From Desulfobacteraceae bacterium (GTDB taxonomy: Bacteria > Desulfobacterota > Desulfobacteria > Desulfobacterales > Desulfobacteraceae), in the NCBI GenBank assembly GCA_004796375.1, contig QZLA01000361.1, positions 1 through 64,000 on the forward strand: DNA of 64,000 nucleotides, written 5' to 3'. How positions within the stretch are numbered: the first letter of the stretch is position 1; each line of letters starts with the position of its first letter. Below the pieces are notes generated by a model. It was not told where the DNA came from. It was given only the letters and a program-made list of their open reading frames with translations, and did not search any database. The translations under genes and the position numbers were made by a program. Shown one piece after another: positions 36,732 to 45,500 of this stretch.

Positions 36732-37364
36732 ATGATAAACAAACAAAAAATAAAAGCCGTCATCTTTGATTGTGACGGTGTCATGTTTGACACGGCCCAA
36801 GCCAACCGGTCGTATTATAATGAAGTGCTGACCCATTTCAACCAACCCGAGTTGACGGATGAACAGTTTGAAAAGGTACACAAGGCCACAGTCACGGAGG
36901 CCATTGATTACCTGCTTCCAGGGATTGAGGATAAGTCCGTGGTGTTTGACTATCTCAAACAGGCGGGATACCATCGGTTTGTTAAATACATGAAAATGGA
37001 AAGCGGCCTGATCGAGTTATTAATGGCATTGAATGCCCACGGCTATATCCGGGGGATCGGTACCAACCGCACCAATACCATGCCCAAGGTCCTCAAGGAT
37101 TTTGAACTCGAACCCTATTTTGAGATGGTGGTTACGGCAGCGGATGTCGAACACCCCAAACCTCATCCCGAGCAGCTCCATAAAATCATGGAACGGTTCG
37201 ATCTTGAACCGGACGAGGTGATGTTTGTCGGGGACTCGGATTATGATGAACAGGCTGCCAAGGGAGCGGGTACATGGTTTGTCGCCTTTAAAAGTCCGGC
37301 CCTGGATGCCCATCTCCATGTTCAATCCATGGATGAGATTGCACAATTTTTTGGTATAAAATGA
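36732..37364 (+). CDS. HAD-superfamily hydrolase (phosphoglycolate phosphatase-like)
   Basis: From ATG 36732 the 210-residue product shows all four HAD motifs: AVIFDCDGVMFDT (nucleophile Asp13 and Asp15), GTNRT, the Lys in HPKPHPEQL and the acidic VGDSDYDEQAA. The helical cap between motifs I and II puts it in the Gph/beta-phosphoglucomutase-like subgroup. The substrate is not evident. It lies 25 bases after the DUF1573 gene; the frame upstream of ATG overlaps that gene and is not homologous. Confidence 0.88.
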   Translation: MINKQKIKAVIFDCDGVMFDTAQANRSYYNEVLTHFNQPELTDEQFEKVHKATVTEAIDYLLPGIEDKSVVFDYLKQAGYHRFVKYMKMESGLIELLMALNAHGYIRGIGTNRTNTMPKVLKDFELEPYFEMVVTAADVEHPKPHPEQLHKIMERFDLEPDEVMFVGDSDYDEQAAKGAGTWFVAFKSPALDAHLHVQSMDEIAQFFGIK

Positions 37365-37372
37365 TAAAATTC

Positions 37373-37400
37373 TTGACAAATTCCTCAATCATCATTAAAT
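37373..37400 (+). promoter_or_regulatory. Promoter of sat
   Basis: A perfect TTGACA (37373-37378) is followed after 16 bases by TTAAAT (37395-37400) in an AT-rich gap, leaving a leader of about 85 bases before the sat ATG. A GGAG ribosome site lies nine bases before the ATG. Confidence 0.55.
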
Positions 37401-37493
37401 CTTACAAGATTTTTTTAATTTTGAAATTTGGATAAATGATTTGGAAAAACATTTATCAATTGTTGTTAATATTAACATAGGAGAACACGTTAT

Positions 37494-38771
37494 ATGTCTA
37501 AATTAGTAGCACCTCATGGTGGAAAAGGTCTCGTTTGTGCCAAACTCGACGGCGCAGAACTTGAAGCGGAACTGAAAAAAGCAGAAGGTCTCAAAAAAAT
37601 TGAGATCTCTTCCCAGGTTAAAGGTGACCTGATCATGCTGGGTATCGGTGGGTTCAGCCCGCTGGCCGGTTTCATGACCAAAGCTGACTGGAAAGGCGTT
37701 TGCGAAGACTTCCTGCTGGCAGATGGTACTTTCTGGCCCGTACCGGTAATGCTGGACTGTGCAGCAGCCGATGCCGCAGAGATCAACGTAGGTGATGAAA
37801 TCACCCTGGAAAGAAATGGTGAGATCTACGCCACCATGAAGATTGATGAAAAGTTTGAAATGACCGAAGACGAGAAAAAATGGGAATGTGAAAAAGTCTA
37901 CAAAGGTCATGGTGAAGAATCAGCTGATGACGTATTCTGGAAAGTTGCCATGGAAGATCATCCCGGCGTCCAGATGGTTATGGCCAGAAAAGAGTTCTGC
38001 CTGGCAGGTCCGGTAAAGGTTCTTTCCGAAGGCGAATTCCCCGAAAAATTCAAAGGCGTTTACTTAACTCCTGCAGAAACAAGAGCCATCATGGATGAAA
38101 AAGGCTGGAAAACAGTTGCTGCCATGCAGCTGAGAAACCCGATGCACAGATCCCATGAGCATCTTTGCAAAATTGCTCTGGACGTATGTGACGGCGTTGT
38201 GATTCACTCCCTGATCGGTAACCTCAAACCCGGTGACATCCCTGCAGACGTACGTATTGAATGCATCGAAACCCTGATTCAAGGCTACTTTGTACCCGAG
38301 CACGTTGTCAACGCCGGTTACCCGCTGGACATGAGATATGCCGGCCCGAGAGAAGCGCTTCTCCATGCCACTTTCCGTCAGAACTACGGTGTTAACAGAA
38401 TGATCATCGGTCGTGACCATGCGGGCGTTGGTGACTTCTACACCTTGTTTGAAGCTCAGGAAATTTTTGACCAAATCCCGACTCCGGCAGAAGAAGGTAA
38501 AGCACTGATCACCGAACCTCTGAAAATCGACTGGACTTTCTACTGCCACAAATGTGACGGCATGGCCTCCATGAGAACCTGCCCGCACGGCAAAGATGAC
38601 AGAGTCATCCTGTCCGGTACCAAACTGCGTCACGCCCTGTCCAACAACGAACCTGTTGTTGATCACTTCGGCCGTGAAGAAGTTCTGGTTATACTGAGAA
38701 AATACTATGCATCTCTGACTGAAAAAGTTGAAGTTAAACTCCAGAGCCATGCAGAAGGATCTAAAATGTAA
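37494..38771 (+). CDS. sat: Sulfate adenylyltransferase (ATP sulfurylase)
   Basis: Sat activates sulfate to APS with ATP, the first step of dissimilatory sulfate reduction in the cytoplasm. The 425-residue product is of the homo-oligomeric type: [35 protein letters not shown] (the phosphate-binding RNP/HxxH-type site), [14 protein letters not shown], and a Cys-bearing [18 protein letters not shown] segment near the C-terminus that may bind zinc. Codon use is noticeably more uniform (AAA, GAA, CTG, GGT) than its neighbours, as expected for a highly expressed gene. It stands alone between its own promoter and terminator; aprAB and qmoABC are not adjacent. Confidence 0.97.
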   Translation: MSKLVAPHGGKGLVCAKLDGAELEAELKKAEGLKKIEISSQVKGDLIMLGIGGFSPLAGFMTKADWKGVCEDFLLADGTFWPVPVMLDCAAADAAEINVGDEITLERNGEIYATMKIDEKFEMTEDEKKWECEKVYKGHGEESADDVFWKVAMEDHPGVQMVMARKEFCLAGPVKVLSEGEFPEKFKGVYLTPAETRAIMDEKGWKTVAAMQLRNPMHRSHEHLCKIALDVCDGVVIHSLIGNLKPGDIPADVRIECIETLIQGYFVPEHVVNAGYPLDMRYAGPREALLHATFRQNYGVNRMIIGRDHAGVGDFYTLFEAQEIFDQIPTPAEEGKALITEPLKIDWTFYCHKCDGMASMRTCPHGKDDRVILSGTKLRHALSNNEPVVDHFGREEVLVILRKYYASLTEKVEVKLQSHAEGSKM

Positions 38772-38811
38772 TTAGCCCCGGCTGACACATTAAGTCCTCA
38801 AGATAGTCTAT

Positions 38812-38851
38812 AAAACCCCCTGGATGGAATCGTTTCCGGCCAGGGGGTTTT
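38812..38851. terminator. Bidirectional terminator after sat
   Basis: AAAACCCCCTGG (38812-38823) pairs with CCAGGGGGTTTT (38840-38851), with an inner GGAA/TTCC stem and a TCGT loop. T tracts occur on both strands, fitting the convergent TPM-PDZ gene that ends at 38865. Confidence 0.9.
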
Positions 38852-38864
38852 TAGTTTAAATCCC

Positions 38865-40658
38865 TCAGATTCCCTCGCACCCGGGTTCGAATGAGCCCGC
38901 TGTCACACTGATTTTCAACCGCTGCGCCAGATTTCTGATCACCTCAAGCCTGACGCTGTGGCCGGGTTTTATGTTGCCCCCACGCGTTCTCACCGGGGCT
39001 ATCAAACGGTCCCAGCAGTCAAGGATCAGGTCTCCGGCTTGGATGCCGGCCTGGGCAGCAGGGCTTTGGGGAAGAACATCCACGACAAAGGAGATGTCAT
39101 GGGAACCGGCTGCCTTACGTTCATAGGGCATGGATCCCGCAAGATACAGACCGAACCACGGATCCTTCTCAGTCCGTGAGTAAAAAAAGGATTTGCCAAA
39201 AGGTATGGGCCTTTCAAGGACAGGTTTGAGCGTTTTTACCCTGTTATCCCGGAACACCCTGACCTTGACCCGGTCCCCTGGTTGATATCGGAACATCAGA
39301 TCATTCCAATCCTGGTAGGCTCGCGTGATGGGTATGCCGTCAATGCTTAAAAGGATGTCCTTTTTCATTTTGTCACCGCCCATGGGATAGGCACCTCCGG
39401 CTTTGTAGAGCGGTCCCTTGAATTCAGGGATGATCTCAAATCCCAGGTGATCAGCATTCCATTTTCCATAGTTGATCCCTAAGAATGCCGTCTGACCTGA
39501 ATAGGGATACATCCGGTTGGTTTTGATGACAAAATTCTGATACGCAAACATGTAGGGGTGGTGGGTACTCATGAAATGCCATCCGCCAGTGGCATTGAAC
39601 ATGATCATGGTGTGGGCCATGGTGCTGATATCGATCTGCCATCCTTTTTCTGCGCGGATGAAAAAATAGGGGTTCTTTTGGATGATTTTTTCCGCATCAT
39701 TGCCATGCCTGACCATGACCACGGCATATTGGCCGTTGATGCGTGAAATCACCGGCAGGCCATCAAAGGATTGGGCTTCCATCCGTTTTTGGGCACTGGT
39801 ACCCCGGTGCCAGTGATGGTAAAAGTCTTTTGTGCTATCGGAGAACAGATCAAACGAGCGATCCCTGATCTGCCGGGCACAATGCTCCATATACCGCTCA
39901 TAGGCCATAAGAGGCGAGGGCTGGGCCGAAAAATATTTTTTGAGGGCATGGCTGGATTCGGGAAGTGTTTTATCCAGGGCTGCAGCAAAGTCAAATGTCG
40001 CTGTTGCACCCCCGCCACCGGAGAAGTGAGGACCGCTTCCGGAAGAGGAAAGCCCGCTGATATCCTCACCCTTTTCGGACCGTGTTTCAACCCGATGGGA
40101 CAGGTTTTCAAGAAAGGAGAGAAACGCTTCGTCCCATACGCCCTGTTCAAAGAACTCCTTGAGCAGTTCTCTCTCTGCCCGGGCAACAAAAAGATCGGTA
40201 AAGATATGCTCCAGATCATATCCGGTTTCGATCCTCAGTGTTTGATCTTCCCGGGCCACCAGGAGCAGTAATCCCTTTTTGCCCCGGATGGATCTGCCGA
40301 TCTGCCAGTCCGAGAAAACTGCAGCAGCTTTTTCATTGATGTCATGATCTCCCAGTGAATGGACAATGATAATGACCGGGTCGATATCAAAATACTTTCT
40401 CAGCAGATGCGCGTAATGGTTGTTGATCCGGGTAATGGTTCCCGGTTCGAGGCTCTGTATGAAATCAAAACAGTAGCCATCCACAGCAGGACGCTGTGCC
40501 GGAATATCCAAAGGGATCTCCTGAAGCGGCCTGTCATTGGAGCAGGAGAGAGGAGTACACAGGAGGAGGGCCAAGATGAGTATCGCCGAGTAAAAACGAA
40601 AAAAACGCCATGGAAGAGGGGTAACGATGAAGGTGTTCAAGCTGTTGCTCCGTGTCAT
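38865..40658 (-). CDS. TPM-domain lipoprotein with two PDZ-like domains
   Basis: The 597-residue product begins with a hydrophobic segment and a lipobox-like LCTPLSC (Cys about residue 39). A TPM domain (TLP18.3/Psb32/MOLO-1 type) spans about 60-190 with DPVIIIVHSLGD, GRSIRGKKGLLLLVAREDQ and RIETGYDLEHIFTD; then a glycine-rich GGGGATATFDFA, a middle domain without clear match, and two PDZ-like regions (KKDILLSIDGIPITRAYQD near 410 and SPAAQAGIQAGDLILDCWD near 540). TPM domains bind or hydrolyse phosphate esters in some proteins and often accompany LemA. ATG 40658 overlaps the stop of the preceding gene. Confidence 0.78.
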   Translation of the reverse strand: MTRSNSLNTFIVTPLPWRFFRFYSAILILALLLCTPLSCSNDRPLQEIPLDIPAQRPAVDGYCFDFIQSLEPGTITRINNHYAHLLRKYFDIDPVIIIVHSLGDHDINEKAAAVFSDWQIGRSIRGKKGLLLLVAREDQTLRIETGYDLEHIFTDLFVARAERELLKEFFEQGVWDEAFLSFLENLSHRVETRSEKGEDISGLSSSGSGPHFSGGGGATATFDFAAALDKTLPESSHALKKYFSAQPSPLMAYERYMEHCARQIRDRSFDLFSDSTKDFYHHWHRGTSAQKRMEAQSFDGLPVISRINGQYAVVMVRHGNDAEKIIQKNPYFFIRAEKGWQIDISTMAHTMIMFNATGGWHFMSTHHPYMFAYQNFVIKTNRMYPYSGQTAFLGINYGKWNADHLGFEIIPEFKGPLYKAGGAYPMGGDKMKKDILLSIDGIPITRAYQDWNDLMFRYQPGDRVKVRVFRDNRVKTLKPVLERPIPFGKSFFYSRTEKDPWFGLYLAGSMPYERKAAGSHDISFVVDVLPQSPAAQAGIQAGDLILDCWDRLIAPVRTRGGNIKPGHSVRLEVIRNLAQRLKISVTAGSFEPGCEGI

Positions 40659-42304
40659 TTCATGTCAAGGGCAATTTTCTGCTTTTTCAGGAACCGGTGC
40701 AGTGCGCTGATACGATGGGGATGAGGGGCGTCACAGGTCTGTGCCAGCTGCACCATGCCCTTAAGTTTCTTCTTGGCGCTGATCCGCCTCGGATCGATAG
40801 GAAGAAATCGGGAATACTTTTGTGCATAGATCCTGGCGAGATAACAATAGGGATAGCTGCGGGAGGGATCCAGAAAGACGGCATGTTTGAGAAGTTTTTC
40901 AGCGGTGGACAGATCATTCAGGCGGTAATAGAGGTATCCCGCAAATGAGGCGCCAAAGGGATCGGTTGGAACCTGTTTTCGATAGTGGTTGATGTATTTG
41001 AGCGCACCTTTTTCCTCAAGGTGTCCGTCGAACAGCACAATGGACAGGTATTTATGGCTTTCCGCATCATTGGGGTTCAGGCGGATCGCGTTCTTCAGCG
41101 TTTTGACGGCTTTTCTGTGCGCGGTCAGCGCATACAGGCGCCCAAGGGTTTTCAACCCCTTTGGGTTTTCAGGTTCTTTTTCCAAAAGATACTGGTAATG
41201 CCGGATCTGCTGTGCAATAAACGGGTCTTTACCGATACGGTAAATATCCTTTTCAGCCAGGGGGATATCCCGGGTATGCTCACCAAATGTGGGGAACCGT
41301 TTCAAAAGGGTCGTATAGATATAGTTGCCGGCCTCAATACCCCATTTGGGGTTCCGGGACATGCGTACATGCTTGAGCTGGTTCACCATATCAAAGCGCC
41401 ATCCCTGGGATGTCCGGGCAAACAGAAACGGGGTATTGTCCCAACCCGTGTTCCGGTTAAAATGGATGACCGCATGGCTTTGATTCCGGATCACCAGGAA
41501 CGCTTTGTCAAAATGTTTTACATTTTCTTCATATGCAGAATCCGGCTGGTGGGTAAAGTTTTCAAACGTGATTTTGGCAACCTCTGTGTAAACACCCAGG
41601 TTCGGGTTTCTGACCTTGTGTTTCCAGGACCGTACCAGGGTGTCGAACGCTTCTTCCGGTGTACTTCCGGCAGGGTAGTCCCCGGCCTGATGTTTGAAAC
41701 TCTCCGTATCCAGTGCTGAAAGGTTTCGGCCGGCCCCGGCCCCGCCTGAGAGGTAGCTGCTGTCCATCTGTTCAATTACCTGGGGGGTATAGCGTCCCTT
41801 CATTTTTACCGCAGCCCGTTTTTCGATCTCCTCCATCACCGCGATGAGTCCGAATTCAATATCATCGGACAGAAAATAGTGACGCAGTTGCCGGTCCTGG
41901 GCATATCCACAGAAAAGATCCGTAAACACATCCTCCAGAGAATAGGAAACCTCGATGCGGGCCAGTTTTTCTTCTTTGGAAAACAAGAGCAGCAGGCCGT
42001 TGCCATTGAAGTCTTTTCCGATGTCATGCTCCAAAAAAAGGTTCAGGGCAGTTTCTTCAATACTCAGGGCCTTGGGAAGTTCGCCCAGAGATATGATGAC
42101 GGCATCAATGCCGTAATTTTCCCTTAAAACATCCAGGTATGTGCTGCATCCATCCTGGATATCGGTAAAGATCCCGGCCTGGTCCATGCAGCCCCTTAAA
42201 GGTCCAGGCGGCGCATTCGTGTAGCCCGAAGCAGCCCAGGAGAAAAGGAGGATTATAAAAATCAGCGTGATCTTCCCCGGTGAGCACCATCTTTTAAAGA
42301 TCAT
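40655..42304 (-). CDS. TPM-domain exported protein with C-terminal TPR repeats
   Basis: From ATG 42304, which overlaps the lemA stop (ATGA), the product is 549 residues. It has a signal peptide, a TPM domain (about 35-180) with DAVIISLGELP, GNGLLLLFSKEEKLARIEV and YSLEDVFTDLF, a middle domain paralogous in layout to that of the next gene (NTGWDNTPFLFARTSQGWRF resembles its KGWQ segment), and TPR repeats from about residue 370 (LKTLGRLYALTAHRKAVKTL, KNAIRLNPNDAESHKYLSI). The two TPM genes probably arose by duplication and then acquired different tails (TPR versus PDZ). Confidence 0.78.
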   Translation of the reverse strand: MIFKRWCSPGKITLIFIILLFSWAASGYTNAPPGPLRGCMDQAGIFTDIQDGCSTYLDVLRENYGIDAVIISLGELPKALSIEETALNLFLEHDIGKDFNGNGLLLLFSKEEKLARIEVSYSLEDVFTDLFCGYAQDRQLRHYFLSDDIEFGLIAVMEEIEKRAAVKMKGRYTPQVIEQMDSSYLSGGAGAGRNLSALDTESFKHQAGDYPAGSTPEEAFDTLVRSWKHKVRNPNLGVYTEVAKITFENFTHQPDSAYEENVKHFDKAFLVIRNQSHAVIHFNRNTGWDNTPFLFARTSQGWRFDMVNQLKHVRMSRNPKWGIEAGNYIYTTLLKRFPTFGEHTRDIPLAEKDIYRIGKDPFIAQQIRHYQYLLEKEPENPKGLKTLGRLYALTAHRKAVKTLKNAIRLNPNDAESHKYLSIVLFDGHLEEKGALKYINHYRKQVPTDPFGASFAGYLYYRLNDLSTAEKLLKHAVFLDPSRSYPYCYLARIYAQKYSRFLPIDPRRISAKKKLKGMVQLAQTCDAPHPHRISALHRFLKKQKIALDMK

Positions 42305-42924
42305 CACGACCCGAAATCCACTTTGGGGACAGTGAACGCATCATCCGAGGCCTTGAAGTAGGCATGCTCATTGAAACCAAACAGGCTTGAAATGACGTTT
42401 CCGGGAAAGGCCTGGATTTTGGCATTGTATATCCTGACCGATTCATTGTAGCGCCCCCTGGCCACAGTGATCCGGTTTTCTGTGCCTTCAAGCTGGTCCT
42501 GAAGCGCCAGGAAGTTGGTGCTGGCCTTTAGATCAGGGTAATTCTCCACAACGGCCAGCAGGCTTTTAAATGAGTTTCTCAGCAGTCCCTGGGCCATGGC
42601 AGCAGAGGTCATGGTCTCCGGATCAGGTCCGGTTTCCTTGATCTTGTCCAGCACGGACTGGGCCTGGGTCCTTGCTTGGGTTACGGCAATGAAAATGTCC
42701 TTTTCATGAGCAGCATATCCTTTGACCGTACTGACCAGGTTGGGGATGAGGTCGATACGTCGCTGAAGGGCGGTCTCGACCTGCGCCCAGGAGCCGTCAA
42801 CCCGGTTGTCCGACTTGACCACCGAATTGTAAGTCACAACGGCAAAAAGGCCTGTCAGTCCGAGGAAAAAGAGCATGACGGCAAACATGCCGGCCACAAT
42901 GATCATCATACTTTTACTGTTCAT
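42304..42924 (-). CDS. lemA: LemA family protein
   Basis: From ATG 42924 (GGAG seven bases upstream) the 206-residue product has one N-terminal membrane helix (about 8-28) and the LemA helical bundle: YNSVVKSDNRVDGSWAQVET, RRIDLIPNLVSTVKGYAAHE, ENYPDLKASTNFLALQDQLE, RYNESVRIYNAKIQAFPG. Function of the family is not settled; it is regularly found with TPM-domain proteins. It overlaps the upstream LemA-like gene by 11 bases and the TPM gene by a few, so the set is tightly coupled. Confidence 0.92.
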   Translation of the reverse strand: MNSKSMMIIVAGMFAVMLFFLGLTGLFAVVTYNSVVKSDNRVDGSWAQVETALQRRIDLIPNLVSTVKGYAAHEKDIFIAVTQARTQAQSVLDKIKETGPDPETMTSAAMAQGLLRNSFKSLLAVVENYPDLKASTNFLALQDQLEGTENRITVARGRYNESVRIYNAKIQAFPGNVISSLFGFNEHAYFKASDDAFTVPKVDFGS

Positions 42925-43864
42925 CGATTGTCTCCGTATCTGTAGTTGCGTGTAAAAGTTCAGAGCCATCTGCATATTCAAATTGACCGGGTTTTACGGC
43001 AAGGGTAATCAGGACCCCCGGGAAACGGGTTGTGATCTGATTAAATCGTTTGACTGCATGATTGTATCTTACCCACTGGCGGGCAATGGTTTGTTCGATA
43101 TCAAACAGGCTGTTGAGAAGAAACATCACGGCAGTGTTGGATTTCAACTCAGGATAATTTTCTGAGACGGCCAAGATACTGCGGTTCAGGCCTTCAGATT
43201 CCGTCACAATCTGTTGAATGTTCGCCACACCTGATTCATCCCTCCCCAACAGGCTGCCCAGGGTTCCTCTTGCATTTGATATGGCCTGGATAATCCGGTC
43301 TTCATGGGAGAGGGATTCTTTCAAGAGATCCTCCATTGCCGGTATGAGATGCAGTTTTTTCCTGATCTGTATCCTTACGCCGAACCACTGTGCCATGAGT
43401 TCCTCCCTGAGGCGGATAATCCGGTTGAAGGTCAATACTCCGGCCAGGCAGAGGATGGAAACCGCAATAATTGCCAAAACCCCGGAAAAGAGAACAGCAG
43501 TCACCCGTGTTCTTGTTTTCCGAAGGGCGGCCCGGGTTTCCGGGTTCTGCTGGGTGGCAGGCCTGCCAACTGCATCAGCAGTCAAAGCGGTCCTTGTCGA
43601 CAGGTTGATGTCAGTACCATCCTGGGCGCTGTTTCCATAGACCAGGATGAACAACAGGCCAAACCCTGTAAGCATGAGCAGGACCAGGCCGACACTAACG
43701 ATCATCAGGCCATTCGATTGGATCCGCTCCTTTGAGCCTTGTGTTTCATCTTTAGGTTCGACATCCTTGTGGCTGTTTTCAAGTGCATTTTTAAGCAGCC
43801 GGGCCTGATCCGGTGTAATTTTCCCTTTCTCAAGCATGGCGTTGATTCTATCGATCCGTTCCAT
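42914..43864 (-). CDS. Divergent LemA-domain protein with N-terminal membrane extension
   Basis: The 316-residue product starts with a short helix (DRINAMLEKGKITPDQARLLKNAL) that resembles the C-terminal motif of DUF2089/SHOCT-type proteins, then two membrane helices (about 52-75 and 122-148) and a LemA-like bundle (LREELMAQWFGVRIQIRKKL, ENYPELKSNTAVMFLLNSLF, VRYNHAVKRFNQITTRFPG). It is a distant paralog of the adjacent LemA. The short N-terminal helix (KGKITPDQA) recalls the KGELSPEAA end of the neighbouring DUF2089 regulator, suggesting a shared interaction module. Confidence 0.77.
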   Translation of the reverse strand: MERIDRINAMLEKGKITPDQARLLKNALENSHKDVEPKDETQGSKERIQSNGLMIVSVGLVLLMLTGFGLLFILVYGNSAQDGTDINLSTRTALTADAVGRPATQQNPETRAALRKTRTRVTAVLFSGVLAIIAVSILCLAGVLTFNRIIRLREELMAQWFGVRIQIRKKLHLIPAMEDLLKESLSHEDRIIQAISNARGTLGSLLGRDESGVANIQQIVTESEGLNRSILAVSENYPELKSNTAVMFLLNSLFDIEQTIARQWVRYNHAVKRFNQITTRFPGVLITLAVKPGQFEYADGSELLHATTDTETIDEQ

Positions 43865-43882
43865 GAATCCTCTTATCCGTCA

Positions 43883-44239
43883 TTATAGGTCCTTTAGTAT
43901 TTCAGCCGCGGCTTCAGGGGAAAGCTCTCCTTTTTCCACTTTCTCAAGGATTTCATCCTTGTTGTCCTCTGAAGCCTTCATCTGGGCTTTCAGCGATCCA
44001 ATAACCTCATCCAGCCTGTTCCTGACCGTGGGATAGGTAATTCCAAGATTCTGGGCCATCTGTTTTAAGCTGCCGCTGGACAATACAAACAGCTCGATGA
44101 ACTGCTGGTGAGTATCAGAGAGCCGGGAAAGCGCGGATGATGAAAAATGTCCCTCTATGCTGATCTCACATGAATCACACCGGTACCGGGTGATCCGCAT
44201 TTTATCGTGGCAATATGGACAATCAGAGGATTTTTTCAT
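43883..44239 (-). CDS. DUF2089 family protein (zinc-ribbon/HTH putative regulator)
   Basis: The 118-residue product has a zinc ribbon (CPYC and CDSC at about residues 7-28), then a helix-turn-helix-like region (GSLKQMAQNLGITYPTVRNRLDEVI) and an acidic tail ending KGELSPEAAAEILKDL. This matches DUF2089, thought to be transcription regulators. It is first in the minus-strand LemA/TPM operon, 18 bases before the LemA-like gene, so I infer it regulates that operon and possibly the divergent YbjQ-like gene. Confidence 0.85.
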   Translation of the reverse strand: MKKSSDCPYCHDKMRITRYRCDSCEISIEGHFSSSALSRLSDTHQQFIELFVLSSGSLKQMAQNLGITYPTVRNRLDEVIGSLKAQMKASEDNKDEILEKVEKGELSPEAAAEILKDL

Positions 44240-44501
44240 GATGCCATGGTAATATTTTATTTAAGATGTGTCAAATTATTTTTTAATTTTATTAAAGTTT
44301 TGTAATAAATTTTTTAATTTTATTTAATGGCGGTAAGGAAAAAAGGTTTTGGCACCGCTAAGGGGGAGAGATATTTTATTGAATAAAAGTCCTGTGGTTC
44401 GATCTAATTCGTATATAATAGGAGAAATCGTGATACAGGTTAAGGCAGTCATTGATCTTGACACGACATTTAAATCATCATTAAGTCGAAAAGGAGGCGC
44501 C

Positions 44502-45065
44502 ATGAAAACCTTTAGACATATAGGATCTTTGGCGTTCGTATTCGGACTTTTCACCAGTATATTTGCCGGAATACCCTGGTATGTATGGGTGGCTGATGAT
44601 CCAGCCGTGCCGTGGTGGCTCAGGATCGCGATTTTCTGCCTTTTGGGGGGGATTCTGGTGGTATTGGCAACGCTTGCACTTGAACAGACTCAAGACCAGT
44701 TGGTTGAAGACCGTCAGGAAACGGTATCTGATGGAACGATCCTGCTGTTGAATTCGGATATGCTGCCGGAACGTGACATCACCGAGGTCCTCGGTCTGGT
44801 TCAAGGGCACACGGTGTTTGCCGTTTGGCTGGGTAAAGACCTGTCAGCTATTGTGAGACTGCTTCTTGGGGGTGAATTGACCGAGTACACGGAGATGCTG
44901 GGCAGTGCACGGGCAACCGCTACCCAAAGGATGACCGCAAAGGCGTCCCAGATGGGCGCGGATGCGGTCATCAATGTCCGCTATATGACAACCAGCGTGG
45001 TGGGCACGGCTGCAGAATTGCTGGTTTATGGGACAGCCGTCAGACTTGGTCCTCCCAGGACCTGA
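44502..45065 (+). CDS. YbjQ/UPF0145-type domain with N-terminal membrane helices
   Basis: From ATG 44502 (AAGGAGG just upstream) the 187-residue product has two N-terminal hydrophobic segments (about 8-28 and 38-60), then a domain of the YbjQ (UPF0145, formerly called heavy-metal-binding) fold: VLGLVQGHTVFAVWLGKDL, LTEYTEMLGSARATATQRM, ASQMGADAVINVRYMTTSV. YbjQ proteins form oligomeric rings of unknown role. The 262-base AT-rich gap upstream, shared with DUF2089, includes TATAAT at 44414-44419 but no clear minus-35. Confidence 0.82.
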   Translation: MKTFRHIGSLAFVFGLFTSIFAGIPWYVWVADDPAVPWWLRIAIFCLLGGILVVLATLALEQTQDQLVEDRQETVSDGTILLLNSDMLPERDITEVLGLVQGHTVFAVWLGKDLSAIVRLLLGGELTEYTEMLGSARATATQRMTAKASQMGADAVINVRYMTTSVVGTAAELLVYGTAVRLGPPRT

Positions 45066-45102
45066 CGTTGATCGCTGCACGATATGCCAGAGGACTGCCT
45101 GA

Positions 45103-45293
45103 GCATGGAGTCAATGCGGATTCAGATCATTGAAATCTAATGCTTTGAACACGAATCCATATTTGAATTCATTGATGCGGCCCGCTTTCTAAAGGAGATT
45201 GGATATCCGGAATCGGCCAGAAAACAGGTAGGAAAACGAAATTCATTTATGTTAGAATACCGCAGGCAGCTGGCCCAGGAGATAAACATATAA
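45103..45293 (+). pseudogene. Broken short reading frame with in-frame TAA
   Basis: In one frame, ATG 45103 reads MESMRIQIIEI, meets TAA at 45138-45140, and continues as a well-formed 50-codon frame (FEFIDAARFLKEIGYPESAR, GKRNSFMLEYRRQLAQ) to TAA 45291. The second part has the composition of a real protein but no usable start codon after the TAA. I read it as the remnant of a small gene; the family is not recognised. Confidence 0.4.
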
Positions 45294-45308
45294 CAAAACG
45301 AGGTGGAT

Positions 45309-45500
45309 ATGCTGTTGACCGGGTATACCAAAGAGATATTCAAACCGGAATGCAATCCCCATTTTGAGTCTGTACACTGCTACACCACTCTGGTGAGCCA
45401 GGGGGTCAAAGGGGCGGATGATTGTCCGCCATTGGATGATCCTGACAAAGCGCGCCTGATCTCCTATTTAAAACCATTCAGGTTTATAGAGATGGAATAG
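45309..45500 (+). CDS. Small cysteine-containing protein, possible partial Fe-S-type motif
   Basis: ATG 45309 with GAGG five bases upstream gives 63 residues: MLLTGYTKEIFKPECNPH, then HCYTTLVSQGVKGADDCPPL and a tail ending FRFIEME. The spacing C-x14-CPPL resembles the second half of the four-cysteine Fe-S motif of PF04060-type domains, but the preceding pair is not well matched (one Cys eight residues earlier). The stop is directly followed by the DUF523 ATG, so it is likely translated with it. Function unknown. Confidence 0.5.
   Translation: MLLTGYTKEIFKPECNPHFESVHCYTTLVSQGVKGADDCPPLDDPDKARLISYLKPFRFIEME

Noticed and set aside
44458-44486. Promoter TTGACA-17-TTAAGT for the YbjQ-like gene
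   Set aside because: The predicted transcript start would fall in or after the ribosome site, leaving no leader.
45138-45140. Second recoded stop codon
   Set aside because: The codon is TAA, not TGA, and the frame has no other sign of recoding, so it is treated as a broken gene.
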